Source: Rhea pennata
Lineage: Eukaryota; Chordata; Aves; Rheiformes; Rheidae
Reading direction: 5' to 3'
DNA length: 64,000 bases
Assembly (NCBI RefSeq): GCF_028389875.1
Contig: NC_084669.1
Span: 30,430,567-30,494,566 of the forward strand
The position numbers were made by a program, and so were the translations under genes. Positions 35,778 through 60,172 of the stretch are shown here, in pieces. The notes beneath the pieces are model-generated. The model was given only the letters and a program-made list of their open reading frames with translations, made no database searches and had not been told where the DNA came from. Every line of letters starts with the position of its first letter. Position 1 is the stretch's first letter.

Positions 35778-38111
35778 GTAGTAGTTTATTACTACTATCA
35801 AAATTTGTTTTACAAGAGGAAAAACAGTCTTATATAGTAAAGTTCTTGGAAAGATTTTTCTGAGTTAAAAGCTTGCACTTAACAATCCCCTATAACAATA
35901 CTTTAAAAGAATCGCAAGTTTAAAAAATTTATACTAAATGAAGAACTCAAAAGACCTTCTTAATCAGAAGTATGTTTATAGGAGTAATGTTACAGCAGAT
36001 TACAGTCCAACAAATTATCTACAATTTCCCAGTTTCCTACTACCCAGAGATTTAAAATTACAGCACACACTAGGGAGAAGATGGCTTTATACAACTAATG
36101 AGAGGAAATTATGAAGTTACATACCTGCTAGATATAGGAATGCCAGAAATATGCACAGAACAGCTGGTTAATAGTAAAATTATCTACTACATTATTTCAC
36201 TACAATTCATTTTGCTTTTGTAGAAAAATTATTTCAGTCTCCTTTGTTTCAGATGTGAAACTCTTCAGTGACACTCCTGGCTATCTATCATTTCATTTCA
36301 TATTTCATTTCTATGCCCTTATATTGAGGATTCATGTGCAAGTCAAAGACCACTGAAGGCACTTGGAATTGGAAGGATTTGTGGTTAGAGCCCAAGGCAT
36401 AAGGTGTATTTGGGAGAGGCCATTACATATTTGATGCACACCAGACAGTATCATCTACTAGACAGTGTCATCTAACGATACAACACAAATATTCTATACA
36501 TGCAGCAGGTCGTCCTTACAGTTTGTTGCAGAAGCACTATGAGAACAAGCACAGGACTAGTCTTTGCAAAAAATCCTTCTACATGTTCATACAGCCTCCT
36601 GACAGATTCTGTGATCACACTGAATCATTTATTCTGGCAGAGCCAAAAGCTAGGTCTAGACAAGTCATTTAACTCCAGCGCTGTGCAGCAGTTTGCAAAT
36701 TGAAACCCAGAAGAGGGAGCCAGAGAATTGTGACTGGCCTGCAATCTCCCAGAGGCTTTGCAAAGAGAAAGGGATCATTTGCGCAGACGAAATAAGTATT
36801 TATATGAAAAATCTGTGCTTTTTCCCTGTAAACTCAGAATTTGATCTTGACGTCTTGAGCCTCAAGATCTTGCTGCAGTCTTGCCAAGCTTTTGGACATC
36901 AGCTTCTTAGACAAAAACACATGGGATGGCAACTACAAATCTGCAGTTGCCATATCCAGAATGGTTTTGTGTGCGCCCTGCCGAAACAGCTGTAAGTAAA
37001 TGCAAACAGATCTTCAGCTTTCAGTATTTCATTCCAATCGCATATGCTCTCAAAAACAAAAATCAAATTTTGCTCTCAGTAGTAATTGTGTAGTCCTATA
37101 AAGCTGTACTAGTTAAGGCTATGTAATTGCTACACTTCACAAATATTTGTGATTTCATGCTTTCCTGCACTTCACCCAAATCTCATGATGCATTCCTGCC
37201 TAGAGACAAGTTTGCCTGCTCAGCAATCCCTCCCCATTTGTTTTTACAGTTCTCATTGGTTGTTTACATTACATTAGGTTTGGCCTAAATCCATTCTTTA
37301 TTCCAGAGGGAGACTAAGGAAATATTACACAAAATAAAAACCAGTCTTGCCTTAGAACAATGTTTGTTGTTCACACTACAGCTGCATGAACAGTTCAGAT
37401 TGCATGTGTACAGAAGTGGTCTCCCAAGGCCCTCCTCAAAGTTAAGATCAGTATTACCAAGACTAAGTGGTTTATAAAACCAGGACAAAAAGCCAGGCAT
37501 CGGCCTAAAAAGCTTTAAAGCCATGCAAACCAGAGTTTCACAAGTAGTCATCTTTGCGGGGGAAAAAAAAAGAAAATTCACAGGCGTGTGCATAACTTTG
37601 AGAATTTGGAGCTTATTAAAAAGTCTTTTTAAAGGAACATTTTGTATTGTTTTGTTCTTAAAACGGCAACAGCTGCTGACTTTCTTAATCAGTGCAATTT
37701 ACACTCACAGAAAAATATCAGGAGAACATGTTTCAGCAAAAGCAGGCTTGATATTGCTGAAATTCCAATCGTAAAACACAGGAACGAAAAGCCATTTAAA
37801 CAAATAAAAGGTCATATCTTTTGCATTCTGTTCCATAAAGGGAAAAAAAAATCTCACCTTTAAGAACTTTGTTGTTACGTTGATTCACAGTGAAGTACAA
37901 CTTTGGACAGGAGGTGGTGCTACAGCTTACATAAATATTATGATTAGGAAACATCTATAATTAAAGTGTACTAAGACCAGAAAGAAAAGGCAGAAAATAA
38001 ACATCCTGAGTTCTGCAGAAGTGCTGATATGTGGAATTTACTTACGCATACTTTCATATCTGTAGATATATTACAGTGCTGCTGAAAAGATTTGTAAGAA
38101 AGCCTTAAAGG

Positions 38112-38131
38112 AAAAAAAAAAAAAAAAAAAA
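38112..38131. repeat. Poly(A) run, 20 nt
   Basis: Uninterrupted adenines. No recognisable retroposon body is attached on the left. Confidence 0.95.
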
Positions 38132-40147
38132 GAATATGTTACCCTTACATCTGTGAGGGACTTCAATACCTAGCAGAAGAGGACGAACAGTTTTTGTGTG
38201 CCCACAGGTTCCAGTGATCCCTTCTGCTTCAGCAGGAAGCAGACAGGAAAGACGCAGCCAGGCAGAGGACCCGTGACAGCGCAGAAAGCTCTCTGCCTGC
38301 CTCTCAGGGAAGAATATCAAGGTTAGCTACAGTATCAGGGGTTTTACTGGGCTCAAGATGAAATACCAAAGAAGGACCCCAAGGCCCTTTACTAGGTTAA
38401 TATCATATTTTATTCTGCTCTCTCTCTCTCCAGGTTCTTATATGAGCACCAAACACGGTAGCTTTTGAATATGTTTTCCTGCCCTCCGCTTTGGCCCTGC
38501 CTCTGTTCCCAGCTGTACCCATCAGAATTTCATACACGTTATTTTACTGGGAGCGCTGTTCTGGACTCTAATATGCGACACTCTGGGAGAAAGACAACAA
38601 CATTCAACAGTAAAACAGAGAAAACAATTCTGGCAGGCTAACCCCCTTCTGGATTTCTTCACTCTCACATTCCCAGCTTTTCTTTTGAAAGCAGTTAACA
38701 GGTGGCTCCTAGAACAGATCCGCTTAAGGGATGTTTTATGACAGACTAGAGTTTTCTTTCACATTTTCTTTTCTGAAATAATCAAATGTCTGTAGCCTGG
38801 CAAAGCTAAGAAGTAGGCGTCAATTCAAGGCCAGGAGTAGACTGTGGGAGAAATTCTTATCTCAGTTACACAAGTGTAAATCTGGAGTGACTCCAGTTAT
38901 TAAACAATCTATAAAATAAGGATAACAATAACTATTTCAAAAAGCTTTTGTGAAGGTTAACTACCAGTAATTAATGCTGGTACAGAATTCAGGAGCCTGG
39001 GAATGAAAAGCTCTATAGAAATTTTAAGTACTCTTATTATTTCAGCCATTCATAATTATACCTCTTGATCTAATCTATTTATTGTACTTAGGATGTCCAT
39101 CAATACTCCATGCAGATCCTAATCTATTATGTCCCTAGCTGATTCACTAGGCTCAGTAAAACTAGTCCTATTTTAATTGGGAAAAAAAAATCTACCTTTT
39201 TCTAGAAGCCTTTTTCTAGTCTTAGAGGCCATCCACGGGAAAGTCAAATTTTACGAATATAATAAATGGGGAAAGAAGGTAGCAGAATTTGGATATATTT
39301 TATGCAAAATGCCTAGATTTAAAAATCATTCTATGGCTGCTAAGTTGGACTAAAATTAACCTTTTGTATAATATAATCTGTTGTAATTTTAAGAATATTC
39401 ATAAACTACAATAGGAATTCAATTTTAGAGGGAAACTGTCAACTGAATTATGCTAATTAGTAATTAGTTAGAAAGATCTACTGATGCTTGTGATTTTACA
39501 GCTCTGACTTCCTTAAATATTTCTCTATCCTCTGTTGTGAGGTTAAGTAATTAATTACTTAAACAACGTCAAGTAATTATATTTAATGAACCTGACTATA
39601 AACACGATGGTAAAAAACACTGAATAAATATTTCACAAAAATATACAATTTAAGAAATACATAGATTTCAATTTCACCCATTCCAGCATAAGTAATATCG
39701 TAAGCTAAAGATCCAAACAGACATGTAACTGAAGTTACTGTCTCAGGAGCACAGTAGTGATTGTGTTTAAATTAACATTTCAGAAAACTGTTTCACAACA
39801 GAATATGCTTTAGATTGAGCATATCAACATTTAAAATCAATTCCTTAAGAAATGATAATGCACTTTCGGCTCCATTTTTTATTTTTCAGATGGTTTAGGA
39901 GTAACATTTCTGCAGCTGTTCAGGCTTACCTTTTCCAACACCCCTGCTCCAGGAAGCATGCCTGCCTTTTTCGCATCCATTTCAGCTGTGCTGAAGCTAG
40001 AAGAGAGCCTCCACCACAGCAGTCACAAAAATGGTGTCATCGTTCCAGGGTATCAAACAGAAAGACCAGCAAAGCAAGGAAACCGCCTGTATGCAAAGTG
40101 CTGTCAAAAACACAGTACAAACTGCGGCGTTTGGTATCTCTCCAGGA

Positions 40148-40171
40148 TCATGAGATAACGTTATCTCATGA
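40148..40171. repeat. 24-bp perfect palindrome
   Basis: Half-site TCATGAGATAAC followed directly by its exact reverse complement, with no spacer. Confidence 0.95.
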
Positions 40172-43100
40172 GAAGGTATATTTTTGCAAAGATGACAAGA
40201 ATGTGCCAGAATTACAAACCAGAAGGTAAATGAAAAGAAATATTTAAGAAATATATACTATTATTTTGGGGCCAAATTCACAACTTGTGAATGGTTGCCA
40301 ACACTACAAAAATTACTAAAAATGTGGGGAGAATGTAGGGTGCTCCTTACCCCATATTCCAAAGCTAGAAAGTCTTGGTGATTATTTTGAAGCACACTAA
40401 ACCTAACTTGGTGGTTACAAAGGGAGTATTTACATGACCATTTAAAGGCCTAAGGTTTTACTGTAAGAAATGAGACCCAGATCTGCAAACAGTAAGAAGC
40501 ATATTATTATTGTACAAAAAATGTGCCAGGGATTTTACAGAATGTTTACAGGACAATATCTAGGTCCACAAAATATTAAACTTCTCAGCTTGCTCTCAGC
40601 TTTTCCACAGAGAAACCTTTTCTTAGAAAACATAACCATTTTTCATACACAACAGTTGAGCAACTTCACTAAGTGAATACAACATCTGCTGAGAAGCAGA
40701 GCGTGAGAATCAACTCTGGCCAGCTAAGGCCATGTTTGCAGAATACATTTTTAGTCAAAACAATAGCTTATATTTGAAATGAACAGACTTGTTAAAATGC
40801 AGGAGAAGCAGAACTCAGGTAGAAAGCCTCTTAAGGAGTTTCCAAAATTCTCTGATACAACAGTGAAATTGCAGTATGTGAATACAAACAGATCGGCTTA
40901 AAAAATAAAAATAAAAACAAAATTCCCCCACATAAACCCACACACCTTGAACTTAAAGCTGGCGATTTAAAATAATGAAGAAAATCGTATCTTGCTCCTA
41001 GCTGGAACCATAACCAGATACACAGTGGGCACACAGGAACATCCTTCATCTGCCAGCCATCCTTCTCAAGGGAGTTCAAGTACCTGCTGGAAGCAGACAC
41101 ATCCAGACATGTGGCAGTCAGTAGTTGTATGCTTATTTTAAAATTAGTTTATCTTATTTCCTTCAACATATAATAAGACTGAACGTTTCACTGTGGGCTG
41201 TCTAGGATGAAACAGCGAAACTTTAAAGTAGGGTAGGAAGGAGGTTTCTATCAGAAACAGGGGAAGGTATAATCATGTCCCTCATCTCCTTTTTATTGAT
41301 CTTGATTTCTGTCTGATTTTAAAACTCAGCACAAAAAAATTAGAGGCCAAGTGTGTGGAGGTGCACAGGATGGAAACAAAAGCTTCCTGCTCAGCAATGG
41401 AGTCATTAGCTCCTTCCACAGGATTTTGGAGAGAGTGCAAACTCCTCCTCCAAGCCCTCCCACCCCATGCATCAGCCCAAAGAAACAAGAGCTAAACCAG
41501 CAGCTGGTTATTGCCTCCCAGGTGCATACACTTCACATCCTCCTACACAAGTGGCACAGTTTGCTGTATAGAAAACTATTGAACTGTTAATGATCCTAGC
41601 CAGATGCGTCACCTGCTGTGCAATCAGATGTTTCCAGCAATGTTACACCTCCTCACACAGACGAAAATGTGAGCTGAAGACAGGACACTATAATGGAGAG
41701 CAGCCAGTCATTGCCTTGCCACACACCTCAATTTTCAGTAGTCCTAAACTTGCTTGTAAAGATGTATTCTCAAGAGTGTAAAACACTTGTGGTATACTTC
41801 ATTCCCTTAATATCATATTAAGGTACAGCTCTCTTGCTCTTTCCTATGAATTCATTATAGAAATAGAAATAGCAAAGGCCATTGGCTGTGCAACAGTCAC
41901 TTAAGAGCTAACAATATATTAAAAAGACAAAATTGAAATAAGGAGTTTTATGTTTTTAATGTAAAACTTACCTAACACTTTTTTTCTTACAAAAGAGTCT
42001 TAAAGAATTAAATAGAAAAAGGTAAACCAAACTACATCTTCAGCAGAAGATTTTAAGTGTTATTAAAATAATCCTAGAATTTCATAGAAATTGATTATAT
42101 TTCATTAGAATCCCACTGATTTAATTCCTACATATTTCTTCAGGTTTTAGATTAAAAGGCACGATGCAAATGCCTACAATACTAAGTCACAAACAGAGGC
42201 AGCATATAGAATACAAACACAATCATATTTTAAATTCAGGGTACTGATTCTTCCATACTTTCTGAAAAAAACAAACATTGCCAAGCAGGTAGAAAAAGTG
42301 ATACTGAATAACTTCCTTTCAGAGCTATGTCCAGGTAATTCCGTTAGTTAATAAACAGGTAATCTCTTTAGCTATGTTTATTACACAGGTAAAACATTAA
42401 AAAATCATTACATTTGAAAACACAATTAGGAAAAGCTGTAATTGCCTAAGTAGCCTTTCTATGGTTCTTCATGCATACGTATTTTATTAAAAGCTTTAAA
42501 TCCTGTGTGTTGTTTTTTTCCCTATAGAAATTTTAAGAGTTAAGCTACTAATATCAAAGTGTGTTCTGAGCGTAACAGTAGTTTTCAAAATCATCTCACG
42601 AAGCCAAAGTTGCACAGGTTTTTCTAGGGGAGACAGAAGGTTTATCTGGTACAATAGCTACTCCCCTGCAAATCTCCACCATGCCCTCCCTAGCTGGTAG
42701 CTGAAGAGCTATTAAAAGACCAAATAGCAGGATTTTTTTTTTTTTTTAAGCATAGGCAAAACAACATTCCGTTTTCTGGAAACAGCCTATAGAGTCTGAT
42801 TCAAATTTTACAGGACAAAATTAAGCTGAGAAATACGCGTTATGCAAACATTTTAGCTCCGACCCTTTACTGCAAATTCGTAAGTGACCGAGGAACATCA
42901 AATTTGAGCAAGAACGTCCAATCTCGCAACGGCGAGATGAGCGCGCTCCCCGGGCGCGGCTCCCAGCCCGGCTCAGGGTGCCCGGCTCCGGGAGAGGGCA
43001 GCCGGCGTGCAGGAGCTCCCCAGCTAAGACTGCACCGGCTTCTCAACGCGCACCTCGCCGCCTCTCCTCGCCGCCCCAGAGGACGAGGATCCCCGCCAAC

Positions 43101-43294
43101 GCGGCCAGGCTGTGCCCAGCGCGCCCAGCCACCAGGCGGCCGCAGGGGCGGGCTGAGGAGGGGCTGCCCCAGGGCGCCGCCGGCCGCTGAAGAGCAGCCA
43201 GCGGGGGCGGCCGCGGCCCCGGCGGGGGGATCGCGGCGGCCGTGGGGCAGCGGAGATGGGGCCGCGGCTGTGAGCCCCCGGAGCCCCAGCACCC

Positions 43295-54444
<11,150 letters not shown>

Positions 54445-54463
54445 GTGCCATTACTCTGAGGAC

Positions 54464-54492
<29 letters not shown>
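54464..54492 (+). repeat. Poly(A) run, 29 nt, just after the SYT15 stop
   Basis: Starts 20 bases after the stop codon, inside what must be 3' UTR. No AATAAA precedes it, so it is a genomic A-tract and not a cleavage site. Confidence 0.95.
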
Positions 54493-54497
<5 letters not shown>

Positions 54498-56601
54498 CCA
54501 ACCTTAATATGGAGAAGCTCTCACTGTCTTTCAAAATCTAATGATAAATGGTGCAAAATCTTTGACCGTTTAATGCTCCCAACTGGACAAGAACATAACA
54601 AGGTAACATTTTTCCTTCCCCAAATACAAACAGAAGACTTGGTCCCTGGTATGCTGGAACTCTTATCTTCCCTCTCTCTCTTCAAAGCATTTTTCCATTT
54701 TAATTAGTACATAGCAGAGCAAAGAAAGCAGGAAAACATAAATATGATCTCCCATGTTTTTTTGTCTAGTGGACAACAAATGCTGCTGTGATTTGAATGG
54801 AACACAAAATAACCTAAGAATAGTCAATTATGATATAAGGCCTAACAGCCTAGTGCACTGCATCACCATGGATAGACTGGATTCACCAAAACAGATGGAG
54901 GTCCACTAAGCATGGAACTGTCAAAACACTGTCAAAGTCCAAAATACGTTGAGCAAATGTTAAATAGTTGCAATGTATTTAAAATAGCACTACATTTAAA
55001 ACCTCTTTCAAATACGAATGATGGAAAACACTGAGTGGATATTATTCAAATACCTATAAGCACCTGTTCATGCCCCTCAGCACAGCTTACTTCTTCCAGT
55101 AATTCAGTTAGCTATTCTCAGCTGACCCCAACATACAACATTTCGCTGACACTGACAGAGAAACAAAAAAGAAGTCCTTAAGGCAGAAATGACTCGAGGC
55201 TTGCAGGAGTATTGGAGTACTCAGGGGAAGTGTCACTAGGTGCCTGCCCTGTCCTTACAGTTTTCCCCAAATACATGCTTTTTACCTGTGCAAGATACAG
55301 AACATGAGTGACAAGGATCTTGGGTTTCACCTAGGATGGCCACTCTTACACGGAAAATCTGACCAATTAGCTTAAGCCCCTATGGCACAAATCTGTTTCA
55401 GTGGTAGAGTTTTCTTCATTAAGTAAATAATTTTTTCTGTGAAATAATTCAGAGCAATCATCTTTAATCAAAATAAGAGAAATAGGACTTTTCTTCTTCT
55501 TGATTGTTCACAGGGGACCTGAACTCTGCACCTTTCACACCCTGCAGTCATAAACCAGATAAACAGACTATTGCAATGGAACATTTTGTACAAGTATGCT
55601 CCAAGAAGACTGTAATCTCCACAGCTGAAATAAAGCTGACTTCCTTTCAAACAGGATACAACACTAATTAATTCAATATATTAAAAAATGGGCTTCTCTG
55701 AGATTAGAACACTTTCCACTTTGACAATATTGTTATCATCTACAGGAAATACTGTGTATGAGAATATATCTGAGAGGCACTCTAAAATAACAGACTCCAC
55801 CTGTTCCCCAACATGAGATGTTATATGGTACCCCCATCCTGCATTGCTTAGCACACCACTAGGTAAAAGAAAGTCCAGACTCATTATATTTAGTTGAACC
55901 CTAAAAAAAAAAAAAGCTCAAACCTCAGTGTATTTTCTCCAGATGAGTAATGTCAGTGCCCCCAAACCCAGAGTAGTTTTTTCAAATTTTACTCCTACAG
56001 GACTACTGCAAAACAGACTAATAGGCAATGTATCAGATCTGGGAAAGAACTATATGTAACTTTATATAAACTGTGTATTAGTTGTATTAGTATGATAAAG
56101 CAATTTTAGCAAATATACTTTCTCTGCCTTTATGATTTAAACCATATCAATAAAAATTAAAGATCTTCAAAGTGAGTTGCTAAGGATGCTTCTGGTAGTT
56201 ATGTTTATTAGTTTGTGCAGGCAGATACATGTAATGCACAATGTCTATTAACAAACACCTTTAAACTGGGAAATGAGGGGCTTTTGTTCACTTGTCTGAC
56301 TTGGTGTACAATATAATAATACAATGCACTGTACCAGTGTGGTCTCTTTATGCTTCTTATAAAATAATGTTTGTGCGCCCAATAATTACAAGTAAACTCA
56401 TGAAGAAATGTATTTAAATGCACTTACCGATGTACTTGATGTTGCTCGAGGTTATCAAAGTAACATGAGAAAGGTCCTTTATGCACAGAAAAATCCCAAT
56501 CCAAGAAGCACACAAGAAACAGACAAAAATCACACAAAATGCGACATCCTCCTCAATGCTCTCCATGACTATGATAAACATGAGAATTTTTGAAGTTCTG
56601 C

Positions 56602-56627
56602 AATAAACTTAGCATTTGTTCAATAAA
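56602..56627 (+). terminator. Two AATAAA poly(A) signals 20 bp apart (candidate SYT15 3' end)
   Basis: AATAAA at 56602-56607 and 56622-56627, about 2.2 kb after the stop. Closer candidates at 55629 and 56149 compete. Confidence 0.35.
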
Positions 56628-56650
56628 AGTACAACCCATTCAAGTGGCAG

Positions 56651-57432
56651 TGAGCAGGAACTGATCAATATTTTAGAACAGACATTAATGGTTACATTCT
56701 TGTTTTAGAAAACAGGAAGAGAGAAGAAATCCTGTCACTACTGAAGCAGAGAATTTATCTGTGTCTATTCCCCTGTGCATCACTCTTTACCTCCCCTCCC
56801 AATTACATCTACACTAGTCCTTTAAGAAGCCTAATGATGACTGTCACCTGTACTAGTCTGCCCTTCCTTTAAGGGAGGAAATGAGGGACTAGATATTATT
56901 TGGAGATTATCTGCTCTTAAAATAAAAGTACATCCTAAATGCAGCAGCTTGTTGAAACAGAAAGGGAGCAAGAAGCCTTGCATTTAACAGGTCAGAAAGC
57001 TCCTATGGAGGAAATTTCCATACCAGAGGGAGGCACAGAAAGATAACGCAGCAGTTTTCTGTTTGGAAGACAAGAAGAAAGTTTTAAAGTGGTAAACACA
57101 AGGCAGCAGGCCATAGAAATTTTATAGAGACTTACCAAATCACAGACACAAAACAAGAAGCTGTAAAATTACAGTAAGTTGAAGAGATCATTATGTTATG
57201 CTTGTAATTTGGATTTCAAGAAGGAACACTGTCAGACAGGAGTCAGAGTAGCTATCTGAAACATCAGAAGAGGACGAAGTAGTCAGGTTCAGATCAGCTA
57301 GAGACATAACCAGAGTATGCAGAACTTGGCATTTAGCCTTGCAGAGCTTCAGTGATCTACACAATGCAACTTCCTCCTAAAGTTATCAAATCACCCCAGT
57401 GCCAAACAGGGATCATATATCAAACAAACCAG
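56651..57432. other. Intergenic between SYT15 and CR1
   Basis: No gene or repeat recognised. Confidence 0.5.
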
Positions 57433-58930
57433 GAATTCACAGTCAGAGAATGGTTGAAGTTGGAAGGGACCTCTGGAGACCATCTAGTCCAACCTCCTTG
57501 CTCCAGCAGGGGCACCTAGAGCATGTTAGACAGGATTGTGTCCAGGCAGGTTTTGAGTATCTCCAGAGAAGGAGGCTCCACAACCTCTCTGGGCAACCTG
57601 TTCCAGGACTCTGTCACTCTCACAGGAAAAAAGTTTTTCCTCATGTTCACGTGGAACTGCCTGTGTTCCAGTTTGGGCCCGTTGCCTCTTGTCCTGTCAC
57701 TGGGCACCACTGAAAAGAGTCTGGCCCCATCCTCTTTATACCCTCCCTTACAGACATCGGTAAGATCCCCGCTCAGTCTTCTCTTCCCCAGGCTGAAGAG
57801 GCCCAGCTCTCGCAGCCGTTTCTCACAGGGCAGGTGCTCCAGTCCCCTAATCATCTTTGTAGCCCTACACTAGACTCCCTCCAGTAGCTCCAGGTCTCTC
57901 TTGTCCTGGGGAGCCCAGAACTGGACACAAGACTCCAGATGAGGCCTCCCCAGGGGTGAGTAGAGGGGCAGAATCACCTCCCCCGACCTGCTGGCAACAG
58001 TCTTCCCAATGCCCCCCAGGAGACCATTGGCTCTCCTGGCCACAAGGGCACATTGCTGGCTCATGGTCAACTTGTCATCCACCAGCACTCCCAGGTCCTA
58101 CTCTGCAGAGCTGCTCTCCAGAAGCTCAGCCCCTGGCCTGTACTGGTGCATGGGGTTATTCCTCCCCAGGTGCAGGACCCTGCACTTGCCCTTGCTGAAC
58201 TTCATGAGGTTCCTCTCCACCCAGCTCTTGACCCTGTCCAGGTCCCTCTGAAAGGCAGCACAGCCTGCTGGTGTATCAGCCACTCCTCCCAGCTTGGTGT
58301 CATCAGCAAACTTGCTGAGGAGGCACTCTGCCCCCTCATCCTGGTCATTGATAAAGCTGGACAAGACTGGACCCAGTACTTACCTCTGAGGGACACCACT
58401 AGCTACAGGCCTCCAGCTAGACTCTGGGCTGTTGATCACAACCCTCTGAGCACTGCCTTTCAGCCAGCTCTTCACCCACCTCACAGTTCACTCATCTAAC
58501 CCACACCTCCTGAGCTTACCTATGAGGATATTATGGGAGACAGTGTCAAAAGCCTTGCTGAAGTCAAGGTAGACAACGTCCACTGCTCTCCCCTCATCTA
58601 CCCAGCCAGTCATTCCATCATACAAGGCTATCAGGTTGGTTAAGCAGGATTTCTCCTTGTAGATCCATGCTGGTTACTCCTGATCACTTTTTCACCTCCA
58701 TATGCTTGGGAATGACATCCAGAATGAGCTGTTCCATCACCTTTCCAGGGATGGAGGTAAGACTGACTGGCCTGTAGTTTCCTGGCTCCTCTTTCTTGCC
58801 CTTTTCAAAGGCCAGAGTGACATTAGCTTTTTTCCAGTCCTCAGGCACCTCTCCAATTCTCCATGACCTTTCCAAGATGTAGAGCAATTTAGCAATAACA
58901 TCCGCCAGCTCCCTCAGTTCTATGTTCAAA
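57433..58930 (-). mobile_element. CR1 LINE, 1.5 kb, minus strand, inactive
   Basis: 5'-truncated CR1 non-LTR retrotransposon. Reading the minus strand: an RT N-terminal part (SWRIGEVPEDWKKANVTLAF, then GNYRPVSLTSIPGKVMEQL), the catalytic motif FADDTKLG, then [35 protein letters not shown] and the C-terminal [19 protein letters not shown], followed by the CR1 3' tail (GGACTAGATGGTCTCCAGAG). The frame is broken: nonsense codons TAG at 58100-58098 and 57872-57870, and the N-terminal part lies in another frame. Most of the body is otherwise readable, so it is not very old. It sits between the convergent 3' ends of SYT15 and SHLD2. Confidence 0.93.
57516..58364 (-). pseudogene. CR1 reverse transcriptase remnant (C-terminal half)
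   Basis: One frame from 58364 down to the stop at 57516, interrupted only by two TAG codons (58100-58098, where the family has Lys, and 57872-57870, where it has Gln). It covers the FADD catalytic box to the CR1 C-terminus. Confidence 0.85.
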
Positions 58931-59999
58931 GCCTGTGGATAGCAAAAACATCCTGTATGTGGAAAGATTCCTAACTGGGAACAAGGCAGGTGAAAGATTT
59001 GCAAGGACCTCGTCAGAGAACACATTAAGTACTATTCATACTCTATAGCACCTACCAGCCTCAATAAGAGGCACAGTTTATATCAGAAAAATACCAATCA
59101 CTATCAAAATATCCAACTGTTTTCAGAGTAATGGTTGTAAGTCTGTTGCTTTACTATGTCAGGTGCAGTCATCATTTACTCAGTCTTTTACTGATACAAA
59201 TCACTATCAGAATAAACCAAGACTTCAAAGAATTAAATTTGTTTCTAAATCAGATTAAGGTAATACAAAGTTTTGTAGACCAGTGTTACACTAATATTAA
59301 ATTGGTTTAAGGTGATTAAGTTTTTACCGGCTTATGTTATAACAATACATACAAAAATTTAATGATTTAAGGGGGTTCATGAAAAATGTACCCGTTTAAA
59401 AGAGGTTTTAGATAGTTTAGCTAAATTGATGCAACAACAACTAGCTAAACAAAATTAGTTTCTCAATGAGATAGAGCTGTTTTACAAGAGAAGATAGCAA
59501 CAGCAAAATTGCTGAGGAAAAAAGGCAAAAATTCTTCTGTTAAAAGAAGGAAAGTAAGCTTAACAGGAGGAAAAAGTACAAAGAAATAACCAAATTAGAA
59601 ATAAGACACAAGATAAGACAAACAGAAGAAATCTTAGAACTAAAATGATACCACAGAACTATAACTATCTTCTTCTAATCTGCCATATCCATAAAAGTTC
59701 ATAGACTTAACACTAGAGAACTTTCCCTACAGAGAAGAGACAAAGTGAAATACCAGCAAGAGGTTTTTATTAAGATGAAAAAAGATGTATAAAAATAGAC
59801 TTTGTGACAATCAGTAGTACTGTACCAGTGCATACAATTATCAGATTTTCCATACCATTTTTTTGTATAAATTAAATATGAAATCCTTTCTTGTATTTTG
59901 ATTTTTACTTAACTAATTCATTTTTTTTCTCCTACTTGCAAACTGCAAACTACTTGTTCATACAGTTTCTGTTAATCAGTTTTTGCAGAGGTCAATGCT
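58931..59999. other. SHLD2 3' UTR / flank
   Basis: No coding sequence. AATAAA on the minus strand at 59771-59766. Confidence 0.5.
59766..59771 (-). terminator. Candidate SHLD2 poly(A) signal
   Basis: AATAAA on the minus strand, 229 bases after the SHLD2 stop codon. Confidence 0.45.
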
Positions 60000-60172
60000 T
60001 CAGAGATCAGGATGAAAATTTAGCAGATGAAAATCCTTTTGCAAAGGATAGCTGTTTTCATCTAGCACAAAATGGCTCCTAATTTCCAAGAAATAGGATG
60101 CTTCCGTATCTGCTAGCAGCAAGTGACACAGTTCTGCTACTATTACACGGTAGGTCATATCTGAGGAGGGCA
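60000..60172 (-). CDS. SHLD2: SHLD2 last coding exon (partial gene)
   Basis: Shieldin complex subunit 2 (FAM35A). With SHLD1, SHLD3 and REV7 it works downstream of 53BP1-RIF1, binds single-stranded DNA through C-terminal OB folds and protects double-strand-break ends from resection. The acceptor TCTTTTGCAG precedes 57 codons and TGA (60002-60000). The peptide contains VPSSDMTYRVIVAELCHLLL and SHFVLDENSYPLQKDF, and lines up with the human C-terminus (VPSSEITY..., FVLDENSYPLQQDF, as I recall). It ends at FHPDL, about ten residues earlier than human. Phase fits the exon upstream. It converges on SYT15. N-terminal exons lie beyond the window. Confidence 0.92.

Larger units (their letters stand above)
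28001..42889. other. Probable intron / intergenic, part 3
   Basis: Fifteen kilobases without a recognised gene on either strand. Simple-sequence tracts: (AAAAC)n at 33460-33481, TTAA repeats at 35304-35321, an A-run at 38112-38131. Two notable inverted repeats lie at 35749-35777 and 40148-40171. No transposon remnant recognised by eye. Confidence 0.45.
54445..56650 (+). other. SYT15 3' UTR / flank
   Basis: No further coding sequence. Poly(A) signals AATAAA on the plus strand at 55629-55634, 56149-56154, 56602-56607 and 56622-56627. Which one ends the transcript is open. Confidence 0.5.

Noticed and set aside
57399..58499. Plus-strand frames of 65-148 codons
   Set aside because: They are antisense translations of the minus-strand CR1.
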